Part shown: one piece after another, positions 1 through 7,053 of the stretch
Layout: each line of letters begins with the position of its first letter
Position numbering within the stretch: the first letter of the stretch is position 1
Assembly (NCBI GenBank): GCA_017461285.1
Contig: JAFTYS010000100.1
Location: forward strand, 1-11,409
Length of the DNA stretch: 11,409 nucleotides
Origin: Bacteroidales bacterium
Lineage (GTDB): Bacteria; Bacteroidota; Bacteroidia; Bacteroidales; UBA932
Direction: 5' to 3'
Translations under genes and position numbers: made by a program
Notes under the pieces: model-generated
Seen by the model: only the letters and a program-made list of their open reading frames with translations
Told to the model about the DNA's origin: nothing
Database searches by the model: none

Positions 1-42
1 GCAGTTCGGTGTCTCGCCAAGCGAGTATGCACAGTCCCGCCG

Positions 43-2592
43 TTAGAAGCTGACGACAGTTTCCTTTCCGTTGTAGACGGCGGTCTTTTCTTCTCCAAGG
101 ACGTTCACGGTGAATGTCCTTGTCTTTTCCATGCCGTCGAATGAGCCGTGCCTTCTGCCGATGGTGAGGCTTCGTGCCGTGTCGTCCCAGCTGAGGGCGA
201 TGGTGCTGTATGCTCCGTCTTCGTAGTTGTAGTTGTCGCCTTCGTCTTCATAGAGGGTGAACGATGCATCCGCGCCAGGGTAGACGTTGATGACGACAGG
301 ACCGTCGGTCTTTTCAGCGACGTGCTGCTTTGCCGGACCGGTCGGAACGATGGATCCGCCCTTGACATATACCGGGATCGTTTCGATGTCGGCCTTCGCG
401 GCCACATACCGGCCGCCTTCGGCCTTCTCGCCGCTCCACCAGTCGTACCATCCCGCCTGGTTCTCAGGGAGATAGACCTTCCATTCGCTGACTCCGGAGT
501 CCATGACCGGACTTACGAGAAGCGACTTTCCGAACATGTATGAGCCGTCCTGCTTGAGGGCTTCCTCGTCGCAAGGGAAGTCGAAGACGAACGGACGCAT
601 GATTGTCGAACCTGCTAGAGAAACCTGTGCCGCTTCGGAATAGATGTACGGCATGAACTTGTAGCGGAGGCTGATGTAGTCGGTGATGATCCTCTGCGCT
701 TCCGGGCCGTAGTTCCATGGCTCTGTGTTGCTCATATAGCCGTGGACGCGCATCAGAGGGAGGAATGTGCCTGCCTGCACCCAGCGGATGAGGCGCTCGA
801 TGTATGCGGCGTCGGTGTACTGGTCGTACGGGCGGAAGAATCCGCCGGCATCATATGTCCACCAAGGAAGGCCAGTCGCGACGAAGTTCAGACCTGCGGC
901 GATCTGGTAGCGGAGGGTCTGCCAGTCGTTGCCGACGTCGCCCGACCAGAGTACGGCTCCGTATTTCTGGATGCCGGAGTAGCCGCTGCGGGTGAATATC
1001 ATCGCCCTGCGGTCCGGGTCGTCCCTGCGCAGGCCTTCGTATACGGTCTTGTTGACCATGTTCGGGTATATGTTCCTGTAGCGTTCGCCAGGTTCGGTGT
1101 CCTTCATTATGCGCCTGCCTTCGAGGTCGTCGTTTTCAGGCTCGGTCGCGTCCTGCCACCATGCGTCGATGCCGATAGGGAGGAGCCTTTCGCTGAAGTT
1201 CTTCCAGTAGAAGCTGGCCGCTTCCCGGTCGAAGAAGTCGATCCATGTGGTCTGCGGGATGAAGAAGCCCTTTTCCTGCGCCTGCTTTCCCACTTCCGAT
1301 GCCGGGTCGATCTTCGACCACACCGAAAGCATCAGCTTCATGTCCATGTCGTGGAGGTCGCTGACCATCCGGGCCGGATCAGGGTAGTGCTCTTCGTCGA
1401 ACTTCATCGCGTTCCACCCGTATTTGCCCCAGTACTGCCAGTCCTGGACTATCAGGTCAATAGGGATCTGCTCCTCGCGGAAGCGGCGGGCTGTTGCGAG
1501 CAGCTCTTCCTGCGAGTGGAACCTTTCGCGGCAGTGGATGTAGCCGAGGGCCCATGACGGGAGCATCGGAACTTCGCCCGTCGCCTCGCGGTATGATGCT
1601 ATGATGTTGTCGGCGCTTCCGGTGAATACGGTGTAGTCGACGCATCCGGCCACCGGCGAGCGGAAGACCGTAGTCTCATCGACCTTTCTGTAGTATACGA
1701 CCGGCTTGTCGCCTCTTTCGAGTTCGGCTTCAAGTTCATGCCTTCCTGCCTTCAAAGGTACTATGAGGGAGGTTGTCGGCGGGAGCCATACGTTGCGGAG
1801 GTCGGTGACCGTCTCGCCGTCGATGATCAGATTATGCCTTCTGGCCATCTTCTGGCCCACATCCAGCATGATCGCATACTGGCCGTCTTCAGGGATTTCT
1901 ATGCTGGCCTTGAAGCTGTTGTTGCGGCGGGTTTCCATCCTGCCGCCTTCTGTCGAGGTCACGTTTACTGTCGTTGCCTTTCCTTCCGATCCTTCTCGTT
2001 CCATCACGACCTTGTGGTCTGCAGGGTTGAAGTCGGTCATGCCGTAGTTGTTCCAGAGCAGGCCGTAGCCCTTGTTGGAGATCAGCATCGGAACAGATAT
2101 CTGGGTGTTTACCTGGGTCAGACGTCTCGTAAGGCCCTTCACGTTGAGGTAGCCGTCCTGGAACTGGCCGAGGCCGTAGAGGTATTCGTCTGCGGGCGAG
2201 GCAAGCGTAAGCGATGCCTCGCGCGTTGCTTCGCCCTGCACCTGCGCTTCCTTCAGCTCGTGGGCGGTCACCTTCATGACTTCTTTGCCATCGGCATCCG
2301 CGACAGCGAGGATGCCGGCCTCCGGGTCTACCGTGACGGTCATCTTCTTGGTGGTGTAGACGGTCTTTCCTCCTTCAACGCTTTTCTTCAGCGTTGCCGC
2401 AGGCTCCGTCTTCACGTACACAAGCTCAGGCATCGGCTCCGCCTCGCCTTCGCTGTACACGATACGCACGGCATCGTCCTGTATGGCAGTCAATGTGAGC
2501 CTTCCTTCATGGAAGTCCAAGCTCTGTTCCTTCGGACTACACCCGAAGATGGCTGCGGCAAACGCCGCAGCCAAGATATGAATGTGTTTCAT
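43..2592 (-). CDS. GH31 family lipoprotein, probable alpha-xylosidase with PA14-like insert
   Basis: Retaining glycoside hydrolase of family GH31, 849 residues from the chosen start. Seen: the N-terminus MKHIHILAAAFAAAIFGC ends in a lipobox-like I-F-G-C, so Cys18 is the likely lipidated residue. A GH31 N-terminal beta-sandwich lies at about 25-220. A PA14-like insert lies at about 225-300. The TIM barrel spans about 345-690 and C-terminal beta domains follow. The catalytic nucleophile should be D481 in WWQDATEPE and the acid/base D552 in LWSGDVGND. Both the nucleophile context and the PA14 position resemble known bacterial alpha-xylosidases acting on xyloglucan oligosaccharides; alpha-glucosidase activity is the alternative. 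An in-frame ATG 41 codons upstream (2715) was rejected because it lies inside the preceding gene and hides the signal peptide. A GGAGA Shine-Dalgarno (2601-2605) sits 8 bases before the ATG. Last gene of a three-gene operon, 4 bases after its neighbour. Likely periplasmic or surface-anchored. Family call is firm, substrate inferred. Confidence 0.93.
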   Translation of the reverse strand: MKHIHILAAAFAAAIFGCSPKEQSLDFHEGRLTLTAIQDDAVRIVYSEGEAEPMPELVYVKTEPAATLKKSVEGGKTVYTTKKMTVTVDPEAGILAVADADGKEVMKVTAHELKEAQVQGEATREASLTLASPADEYLYGLGQFQDGYLNVKGLTRRLTQVNTQISVPMLISNKGYGLLWNNYGMTDFNPADHKVVMEREGSEGKATTVNVTSTEGGRMETRRNNSFKASIEIPEDGQYAIMLDVGQKMARRHNLIIDGETVTDLRNVWLPPTTSLIVPLKAGRHELEAELERGDKPVVYYRKVDETTVFRSPVAGCVDYTVFTGSADNIIASYREATGEVPMLPSWALGYIHCRERFHSQEELLATARRFREEQIPIDLIVQDWQYWGKYGWNAMKFDEEHYPDPARMVSDLHDMDMKLMLSVWSKIDPASEVGKQAQEKGFFIPQTTWIDFFDREAASFYWKNFSERLLPIGIDAWWQDATEPENDDLEGRRIMKDTEPGERYRNIYPNMVNKTVYEGLRRDDPDRRAMIFTRSGYSGIQKYGAVLWSGDVGNDWQTLRYQIAAGLNFVATGLPWWTYDAGGFFRPYDQYTDAAYIERLIRWVQAGTFLPLMRVHGYMSNTEPWNYGPEAQRIITDYISLRYKFMPYIYSEAAQVSLAGSTIMRPFVFDFPCDEEALKQDGSYMFGKSLLVSPVMDSGVSEWKVYLPENQAGWYDWWSGEKAEGGRYVAAKADIETIPVYVKGGSIVPTGPAKQHVAEKTDGPVVINVYPGADASFTLYEDEGDNYNYEDGAYSTIALSWDDTARSLTIGRRHGSFDGMEKTRTFTVNVLGEEKTAVYNGKETVVSF

Positions 2593-2596
2593 GTTT

Positions 2597-3367
2597 TTAG
2601 TCTCCAAAGAGTTTTGATACCTTTTCAAAGGCTTCTCCTCTGTCTTTGCATTCTGAAGCGACCCACCAGCTGAGAGCGCAGAGCAATCCATTGAACAATG
2701 AGCCCCATCTGGCATTCAGGAATATGACGCTCCATAAGATCGCTCCCGCCAGAATGATGGTGAACGTAATCCAGTATGTCGACTTCTTCATCTTCTTTAT
2801 CGTGTTGAAGAACAACAGATTGAATAGTATGAAGAATACTTCTACGACCCAAGAGAACCATTTGAACCACTTTGTTCTCATCACTTTGGCTGTCGATTTT
2901 GGGAATGAAGCGCTGTCAAGGACGCTGATGATGGAAAGGTACTCTTCCTTGTATGCTGATTCCGTCATGTAGAATGCATAATCCTTGCCCCTGACCAGAA
3001 CCACGCATGTGATGTAATCGCGGCCCTGCTTTGTCTTGTTGGTGTAGTATCGGACCCATCCGTCGACCTTGTCATCCGTCCTTTCGTATTTAAGGAGCTT
3101 GCCGTATGCATCCTTGCTGTCGAAGTTGTTGACCTGATCCCATGAATACTGCTGTCCGTTACTGCTTTTCATGGAATATATCTTGATATCGCTCTTCTCC
3201 AGCTCTACGGTGGCATTATGGAATCCCTGATGTCTGATCACCTTGCATCCTTCAGGCAGCTGAAGTGTAACCTTGGTCAGACTGTCAATGAACTCTACAG
3301 TGTTCTGTGCGTGGACAAATAGGCCTGTTGCAATGCTTAAAAGCATGCAGGTTAATAGCTTTCTCAT
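2597..3367 (-). CDS. Secreted/membrane protein of unknown function, signal peptide plus C-terminal helices
   Basis: I do not recognise a named family. The 256 residues begin with a clear signal peptide (MRKLLTCMLLSIATGLFVHAQ, likely cleaved near A20-Q21). A soluble domain of about 140 residues rich in beta-type sequence follows (about 22-160). Three hydrophobic segments come next at about 168-190, 197-217 and 222-238, with a short charged tail. The soluble part would be periplasmic and the rest sits in the inner membrane. The ATG overlaps the stop of the upstream gene by one base (TAATG) and has no Shine-Dalgarno, so translation probably depends on termination-reinitiation. The gene ends 4 bases before the GH31 gene. 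The arrangement ties it to its neighbours, but gives no biochemical role. Real gene with good confidence, function unknown. Confidence 0.82.
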   Translation of the reverse strand: MRKLLTCMLLSIATGLFVHAQNTVEFIDSLTKVTLQLPEGCKVIRHQGFHNATVELEKSDIKIYSMKSSNGQQYSWDQVNNFDSKDAYGKLLKYERTDDKVDGWVRYYTNKTKQGRDYITCVVLVRGKDYAFYMTESAYKEEYLSIISVLDSASFPKSTAKVMRTKWFKWFSWVVEVFFILFNLLFFNTIKKMKKSTYWITFTIILAGAILWSVIFLNARWGSLFNGLLCALSWWVASECKDRGEAFEKVSKLFGD

Positions 3368-4575
3368 TATGCTTTAGCGCTGTTGTCGAATGTGTTGATT
3401 GTTTCAAGAACCATAGACTTGTAAAGTTCTGACATGGCAAACTCTTCATCCTTAGCACGATATGAACATACCGGCACAAGATATTTGTCCCAGAGAACCT
3501 TTTCTGTTGCGTTTACATAATGGAAGATCTTGAATTCTATCTCAAGTCCCGGGATGTTGGTGTCAGAAGGGACAGCGTTGCCTGACCATGTAAATGACTT
3601 GTAGTGGTTCCTTACATTTATGTCAATAAAGATCCTGTCTGGCAACTTCGCTATCTTCACATTTTTGCTGTCATATGCGACGAATTTCAACACTTCGCTT
3701 CCAAGGATGCCGGCAAACAGCTTGTTCAACTGGTTGCTGACTGCTGTGCATATGTCGTTTTCGTCGATAAGAAGACTGATTTGAGAGTATTTTTTTTCAA
3801 TTAGTGTGTTCAGGAACTTTACGTTGCCTTCCGCGTTCGCGTCCTGACCTATCTTGCCGTCCCAATAGTGGCGAAGATGTAACAGATGGGTCTTCTGGTC
3901 TGTTGTCAAATTGTTGTATGTCAGATAGTAGGCGATCTCTGTGTCATTGGTCCTTCTTACAGAATTCAGAATGTGTACCAGAAGAGACGCGAAGTCTTCG
4001 CGGTATTTCTTATAGAGCTCCTGCGATTTGGTGTTGATGTATACTCCGATGTTCTTGCCGATCAGGCCTTTGACATCCTTCCTGAATCCTACGCGGTCCT
4101 CGTAGAGGAAATATGCGCATCCCTGGAATGATGGTTTTGCCTTGAGCGACAGATACAGGATCATGTCTCTGAAATATCCGCCGACGTAATAGGTGAAGAA
4201 TCCGGCTGCGACAGCCAGCAATCCGAAGATGACCAGCGTCCATCTGGTGTAGAACGGGTATTTGCTTTCAGGCATCTGCGCCTTGTATTCCTGCACGAAT
4301 TCAGGCTTCAGCTCTGCGCTGTTTCCGTTGCGCGGGTCATATACCACCACCTTCGGCTTGGAGAAATCATCATGCTTCCATGCAGGGACATAGAATGATT
4401 CATATCGCTCTCCGTCTTCGGAAGAGTATACGTATGGGATCTGTATCGATGTTTCGACGACTTCGAATTTCGGTGCCTTGAATGTGCGTGAAAAGACGAA
4501 AGAACCGATTACAAGCAGTCCGAAAATGACCCACAGACATACGTCCAGAGTCTTGTCCAATTTTTTAGTGTCCAT
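3367..4575 (-). CDS. Two-helix membrane protein of unknown function, first gene of the GH31 operon
   Basis: Not assignable to a known family from sequence. Of its 402 residues, a first hydrophobic helix lies at about 12-29 and a second at about 112-131. The roughly 80 residues between them contain an aromatic-rich segment (IPYVYSSEDGERYESFYVP) and are probably periplasmic. The remaining 270 residues are hydrophilic and, with an N-in topology, would be cytoplasmic. This region is mixed helix and strand, with no catalytic or nucleotide-binding motif I can identify. The start is the first ATG after the divergent promoter region; the leader is A/T-rich with no Shine-Dalgarno, usual for Bacteroidota. 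Its TAA overlaps the next ATG by one base. The gene is transcribed divergently from the SGNH hydrolase at 4671. Together with the next gene it may form an envelope complex, but this is inference from coupling only. Confidence 0.82.
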   Translation of the reverse strand: MDTKKLDKTLDVCLWVIFGLLVIGSFVFSRTFKAPKFEVVETSIQIPYVYSSEDGERYESFYVPAWKHDDFSKPKVVVYDPRNGNSAELKPEFVQEYKAQMPESKYPFYTRWTLVIFGLLAVAAGFFTYYVGGYFRDMILYLSLKAKPSFQGCAYFLYEDRVGFRKDVKGLIGKNIGVYINTKSQELYKKYREDFASLLVHILNSVRRTNDTEIAYYLTYNNLTTDQKTHLLHLRHYWDGKIGQDANAEGNVKFLNTLIEKKYSQISLLIDENDICTAVSNQLNKLFAGILGSEVLKFVAYDSKNVKIAKLPDRIFIDINVRNHYKSFTWSGNAVPSDTNIPGLEIEFKIFHYVNATEKVLWDKYLVPVCSYRAKDEEFAMSELYKSMVLETINTFDNSAKA

Positions 4576-4627
4576 AAGTTCAGTGTTTAGTATGTTGTCA
4601 ATTATTAGTTGTCGTCGATATTATTTG

Positions 4628-4648
4628 TATCTTTGAAAGTCAAAGATA
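4628..4648. promoter_or_regulatory. Inverted repeat carrying back-to-back -7 promoter boxes
   Basis: The sequence TATCTTTGA-AAG-TCAAAGATA is a perfect 9-bp inverted repeat with a 3-base centre. Each arm contains TATCTTTG, an exact match to the Bacteroidota -7 consensus TAnnTTTG. The plus-strand box (4628-4635) faces the SGNH gene at 4671. The minus-strand box (4648-4641) faces the membrane-protein gene starting at 4575. No well-spaced -33 TTTG is evident in either direction; the nearest TTG on the plus strand (4609-4611) is 16 bases from the box, closer than usual. The dyad could also be an operator. Promoter role is inferred. Confidence 0.55.
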
Positions 4649-4670
4649 ATGAATTAATCCTTAAAAACAT

Positions 4671-5363
4671 ATGAGACACATATTTCTTTTCGCTTTGATG
4701 ACGCTTATCGCCGCGACATCATGCGCCCAGGACGAGATCCGCACAGTGGCTGTGCTCGGAGATTCCTATTCCACTTTCGACGGCTACATACCGGAAGGCA
4801 ACGTCGCATGGTACTTCACCCATCCGCAGGGAGAGAACGACGTCGTGAGGGTGGAAGACACATGGTGGCACCGCTTCTGCGCTGCCGGAGGCTATGAGCT
4901 TGTCCTGAACGAAAGCTGGAGCGGCTCGACCATCTGCAACACAGGATACGATTCAGTCCCATGCCCTACATGGTCCTTCATCGCGAGGATGAAGAATGTC
5001 GCGGGCGGAGCGGATGACCCTGACCTTATCCTTGTCTTCGGAGGCACGAACGACTCATGGGCGAACTCGCCGATAGGGGAGCTCAAGTTCTCCGACTGGA
5101 CTGAAGAAGACCTGATGAACTATCTCCCTGCATGCTGCTATATGCTTGATTATCTGACTAAAGAGGCTCCCGACTCGAAGATCGTCTGCATCATCAACTC
5201 CGAACTCAAGCCGGAGATCACCCAGGGCCAGATAGCCGCATGCGCCCACTATGGCGCCCATTCGCTTCTCCTGAAGGACATAGAGAAGATATGGGGCCAT
5301 CCGAGCGTCAAAGGCATGGCCGCAATCTGCGACCAGCTCACTGAATTCGTAAAGGGACTTTAG
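4671..5363 (+). CDS. Secreted SGNH/GDSL-family hydrolase (esterase-like), copy 1
   Basis: Serine hydrolase of the SGNH/GDSL superfamily, 230 residues; such enzymes usually cleave ester-linked acyl groups from sugars or lipids. Seen: the N-terminal export signal MRHIFLFALMTLIAATSCAQ, either a lipoprotein signal (T-S-C, Cys18) or cleaved after AQ. Block I is LGDSYSTF with nucleophile S32, and block II is around W83-G85-S86-T87. Block III is FGGTND (124-128) with N127. The terminal histidine is H210 in GHPS. The usual Asp three residues before that His is replaced by Ile207; D203 or E205 could serve. The start is the first ATG downstream of the palindromic promoter. The gene ends tail to tail with a paralog, sharing four bases. 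Deacetylation of plant polysaccharide alongside the GH31 enzyme is plausible but only inferred. Confidence 0.87.
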   Translation: MRHIFLFALMTLIAATSCAQDEIRTVAVLGDSYSTFDGYIPEGNVAWYFTHPQGENDVVRVEDTWWHRFCAAGGYELVLNESWSGSTICNTGYDSVPCPTWSFIARMKNVAGGADDPDLILVFGGTNDSWANSPIGELKFSDWTEEDLMNYLPACCYMLDYLTKEAPDSKIVCIINSELKPEITQGQIAACAHYGAHSLLLKDIEKIWGHPSVKGMAAICDQLTEFVKGL

Positions 5364-6100
5364 TCAGCTATAGCCTCAAGAAGCTGTTCGCAGATGCTCT
5401 TCATTCCGCTGATTGAAGGGTGTCCGTTCTGCTTCTCGATGTCGTGCAGCTCGATCAGCTGGACATTGTAATGCCTGCAGACCTCGCGGCATGACTCATT
5501 GATATCCTCCCTCAGCTCTGAGTTGAGGATGGAATAGATCTGCGCCTCAGGATACTTCTTCTGAAGGGTGTCGAGCAGGCATGCCAGAGCCGGTCTGAAA
5601 CTCTTGCAGTCCTCCTTTGTCCAGCCTTCATACTGATATTCTCCAACAGGAGAACCAGCCCAGGCGTCATTTGTTCCGCCGAATATGAAGATGATGTCAG
5701 GATCTCCGAGAAGGTCCACTCGTGCAGTGAATGCAGTCTTGGAAGAATCCATCCTGCCATACCCTGTACCGCAGATTGTAGTGCCTCCCCATGAATCGTT
5801 CTTCTCCAGAACGTATCCCTTGGCCTCGATGTAAAGGCTCCACCACATCTGTCCTACCTCGGTCACATCATTCCTGTCGTTAGGGTAGAACGGAGCATAA
5901 TTCTCCGGAATGTGCCCCTGGAAAGTCGAGTAAGAATCCCCCAGAATCGAAACCTTCTTCGGGGTCTGGGTAGCTGTTCCCTGGACTTCCTGTGTCTGGG
6001 CTTCCGTTGTTGCTTGAGCCTCCGGCGCATAAGCAAAGGATGCTGCGGAAGCTGACAATGTCAATACCGCCGCTGCCATCAATGCGAAAAACTTCTTCAT
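5360..6100 (-). CDS. Secreted SGNH/GDSL-family hydrolase (esterase-like), copy 2
   Basis: Paralog of the convergent neighbour, 246 residues. Shared landmarks in the same order are ILGDSYSTF (nucleophile S56), the WGGTTICGTGY loop, FGGTND (140-145, N144), ILNSEL and DIEKQNGHPS with H227. As in the other copy, the Asp normally three residues before the His is absent (Q224), while D220 and E222 are conserved. The N-terminus MKKFFALMAAAVLTLSASA is a standard signal peptide. A linker rich in Ala, Thr, Gln and Glu (about 25-48) precedes the catalytic domain. The chosen ATG is 19 codons inside the longest reading frame (6157), because the extra residues would bury the signal peptide. The stop codon overlaps that of the plus-strand copy (TTAG, 5360-5363), so neither gene can have its own terminator outside the other. 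Substrate unknown; carbohydrate ester is the best guess. Confidence 0.87.
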   Translation of the reverse strand: MKKFFALMAAAVLTLSASAASFAYAPEAQATTEAQTQEVQGTATQTPKKVSILGDSYSTFQGHIPENYAPFYPNDRNDVTEVGQMWWSLYIEAKGYVLEKNDSWGGTTICGTGYGRMDSSKTAFTARVDLLGDPDIIFIFGGTNDAWAGSPVGEYQYEGWTKEDCKSFRPALACLLDTLQKKYPEAQIYSILNSELREDINESCREVCRHYNVQLIELHDIEKQNGHPSISGMKSICEQLLEAIAD

Positions 6101-6126
6101 ATCTGTCTGCTGATTGTGATTGCCCC

Positions 6127-6134
6127 GCAAGATA
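6127..6134 (-). promoter_or_regulatory. Weak -7-like box upstream of SGNH copy 2
   Basis: On the minus strand TATCTTGC lies 26 bases before the ATG at 6100. It matches TAnnTTTG except at the last two positions, and no good -33 element is seen at 19-21 bases further upstream. Listed as the only candidate in this leader. Confidence 0.22.
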
Positions 6135-6225
6135 GCGATTTTCTTCCTGAAATCCATATATATACAGGAACTTCGACCGGGCCCGTCTGGCAGAGATGGT
6201 TACAATAGCTGCCGGTGAACGCCGG

Positions 6226-6348
6226 TGTACCATCCCATTCCCTCGTCGACCGGCTTTGTTTTGTACCATCCCATTCCCTCGGCGTAGGCGACCGGCGACG
6301 TGGCATACTGTGTACCATCCGAGTTCATCGGCGTAGGTGACCGGCGAC
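6226..6348. repeat. Degenerate direct repeats of a TGTACCATCC unit with CCGGCGAC
   Basis: TGTACCATCCCATTCCCTCG occurs exactly at 6226-6245 and 6262-6281. A diverged third copy begins TGTACCATCC at 6311. The second and third copies continue with CGGCGTAGG, one variable base, then GACCGGCGAC (ending at 6299 and 6348); the first is followed by a shortened GACCGGC. Unit spacing is 36 and 49 bases, so these are irregular repeats, not a CRISPR array. The CCGGCGAC motif recurs in the hairpin at 6399-6437 and inverted near 6511-6525. They may be intergenic mobile-repeat remnants. Confidence 0.7.
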
Positions 6349-6398
6349 AGAGTGTATTTTATAAGGTGTTGATACATAGAACCTTAGCTGTGCGGTCC

Positions 6399-6437
6399 TG
6401 TCGCCGGTACCCCCGTCCGACAGGGGTACCGGCGACA
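6399..6437. repeat. 15-bp inverted repeat / hairpin with CCGGCGAC arms
   Basis: The left arm TGTCGCCGGTACCCC (6399-6413) pairs perfectly with GGGGTACCGGCGACA (6423-6437) around a 9-base centre, which itself contains GTC-C-GAC. No T-tract follows on either strand, so it is not a standard intrinsic terminator. The arm shares CCGGCGAC with the direct repeats just to its left, which suggests one repeat family. Confidence 0.75.
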
Positions 6438-6774
6438 CCCTCCCAGAGCCCTCTCGAGCGTAACAAATTGATGTCTAATATCTTACGCCAAAATCAACGA
6501 CCCACCCCAGTCGCCGGTCGCCGAAAATTTCCTAACCTAAACCCATGACCCTATGCGAAAGCACCCGCAGCGAAATCGCCTATGCCGAATCTCAAGGAAC
6601 AGATCTGAAATACTTGGATGATACCCAGAAATACGAAGATACCGAGAGCAGTTTCATGTAAAAATACACGCGGTCTCCGGCTAGACTCCGACAGTCTGCA
6701 AGATTAATGTGGTGCAAGTGGGGAGCAAACCAAACGGTGACAGATTATCACCAGTTGAAGATAAGAGCAGCTAG

Positions 6775-7005
6775 GGAGAATGGTATGCATGTCAGGAACA
6801 GGTTGTCCGTATGCCGATTAGCGAATGTGCCAGCAGCCATATGGCACGCAGAACATTTTGCGGTAACCTGTACAAGCGCGTGAAGGATCCTAACATCGTT
6901 GCCTCAATGAGCGGACATAAGGAAGGCAGCAAGGCTTTTGCCCGATACCGTGAGATTGACAAGGATATAAAGCGCGATGCACTGAAGGTCTTTGAAGCGA
7001 TATGA
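6775..7005 (+). pseudogene. 5'-truncated tyrosine recombinase (integrase) remnant
   Basis: Only the C-terminal end of a phage-type/XerCD-type tyrosine recombinase remains. From the ATG at 6811 (64 residues) it shows SSHMARRTF with the catalytic H-x-x-R pair (H10, R13). SGHKEGSKAFARY follows, giving the second conserved His (H36) and the nucleophile Tyr46. The preceding Arg and Lys of the active site, the core-binding domain and the N-terminal arm domain are all missing. Intact Bacteroidota integrases are usually about 400 residues. The frame is open back to a TAG at 6772-6774, and nothing upstream in any phase looks like the missing part. It cannot be an active integrase by itself. It most likely marks the end of an old integrative element whose cargo lies to the right. 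Confidence 0.8.
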
Positions 7006-7023
7006 TTTATTCGGATTTATTGT

Positions 7024-7031
7024 TAGATTTG
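7024..7031 (+). promoter_or_regulatory. -7 promoter box for the AlbA_2 ATPase gene
   Basis: TAGATTTG matches TAnnTTTG exactly and lies 22 bases before the ATG at 7054, a normal distance. There is no TTTG at the expected -33 spacing; the nearest (6991-6994) is 29 bases upstream of the box. Confidence 0.45.
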
Positions 7032-7053
7032 TGGGGAATTTAAATGTAATTGT

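Larger units (their letters stand above)
6135..6774. other. Gene-poor junction region between the hydrolase cluster and the accessory segment
   Basis: No convincing gene was found in about 640 bases. The first 400 are G/C-rich and hold the direct repeats and hairpin listed separately. Beyond 6540 the composition changes. There is a possible 38-codon frame (6545-6661) with no recognisable similarity, and an unrecognised plus-strand frame from 6707 that overlaps the recombinase remnant in another phase. The stretch reads as scarred DNA left by insertion and decay; that interpretation is inferred from the truncated recombinase next to it. Confidence 0.6.

Noticed and set aside
13..25. CTCGC-CAA-GCGAG as a terminator for the GH31 operon
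   Set aside because: Only 5 bp with no T-tract on the leftward strand; too weak to call, though it lies just after the stop codon.
742..2673. Long open frames on the plus strand opposite the GH31 gene (271 and 311 codons)
   Set aside because: They are antisense to a clear enzyme gene with intact motifs, their translations are biased in Val, Arg, Cys and His without domain features, and they have no leader or promoter of their own. G/C-rich codon use explains the absence of stops.
2593..2715. Extended GH31 start at 2715
   Set aside because: It would overlap the upstream gene by about 40 codons and place the lipoprotein signal inside the protein. The ATG at 2592 has a Shine-Dalgarno.
6226..6348. 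Possible CRISPR array
   Set aside because: Only three copies, unequal spacing (36 and 49 bases), a diverged third copy and no cas genes nearby.
5880..6377. Minus-strand frames with repeated REWDGT-like peptides
   Set aside because: The peptide repetition simply reflects the DNA direct repeats. The frames overlap the SGNH gene's 5' end and have no start context.
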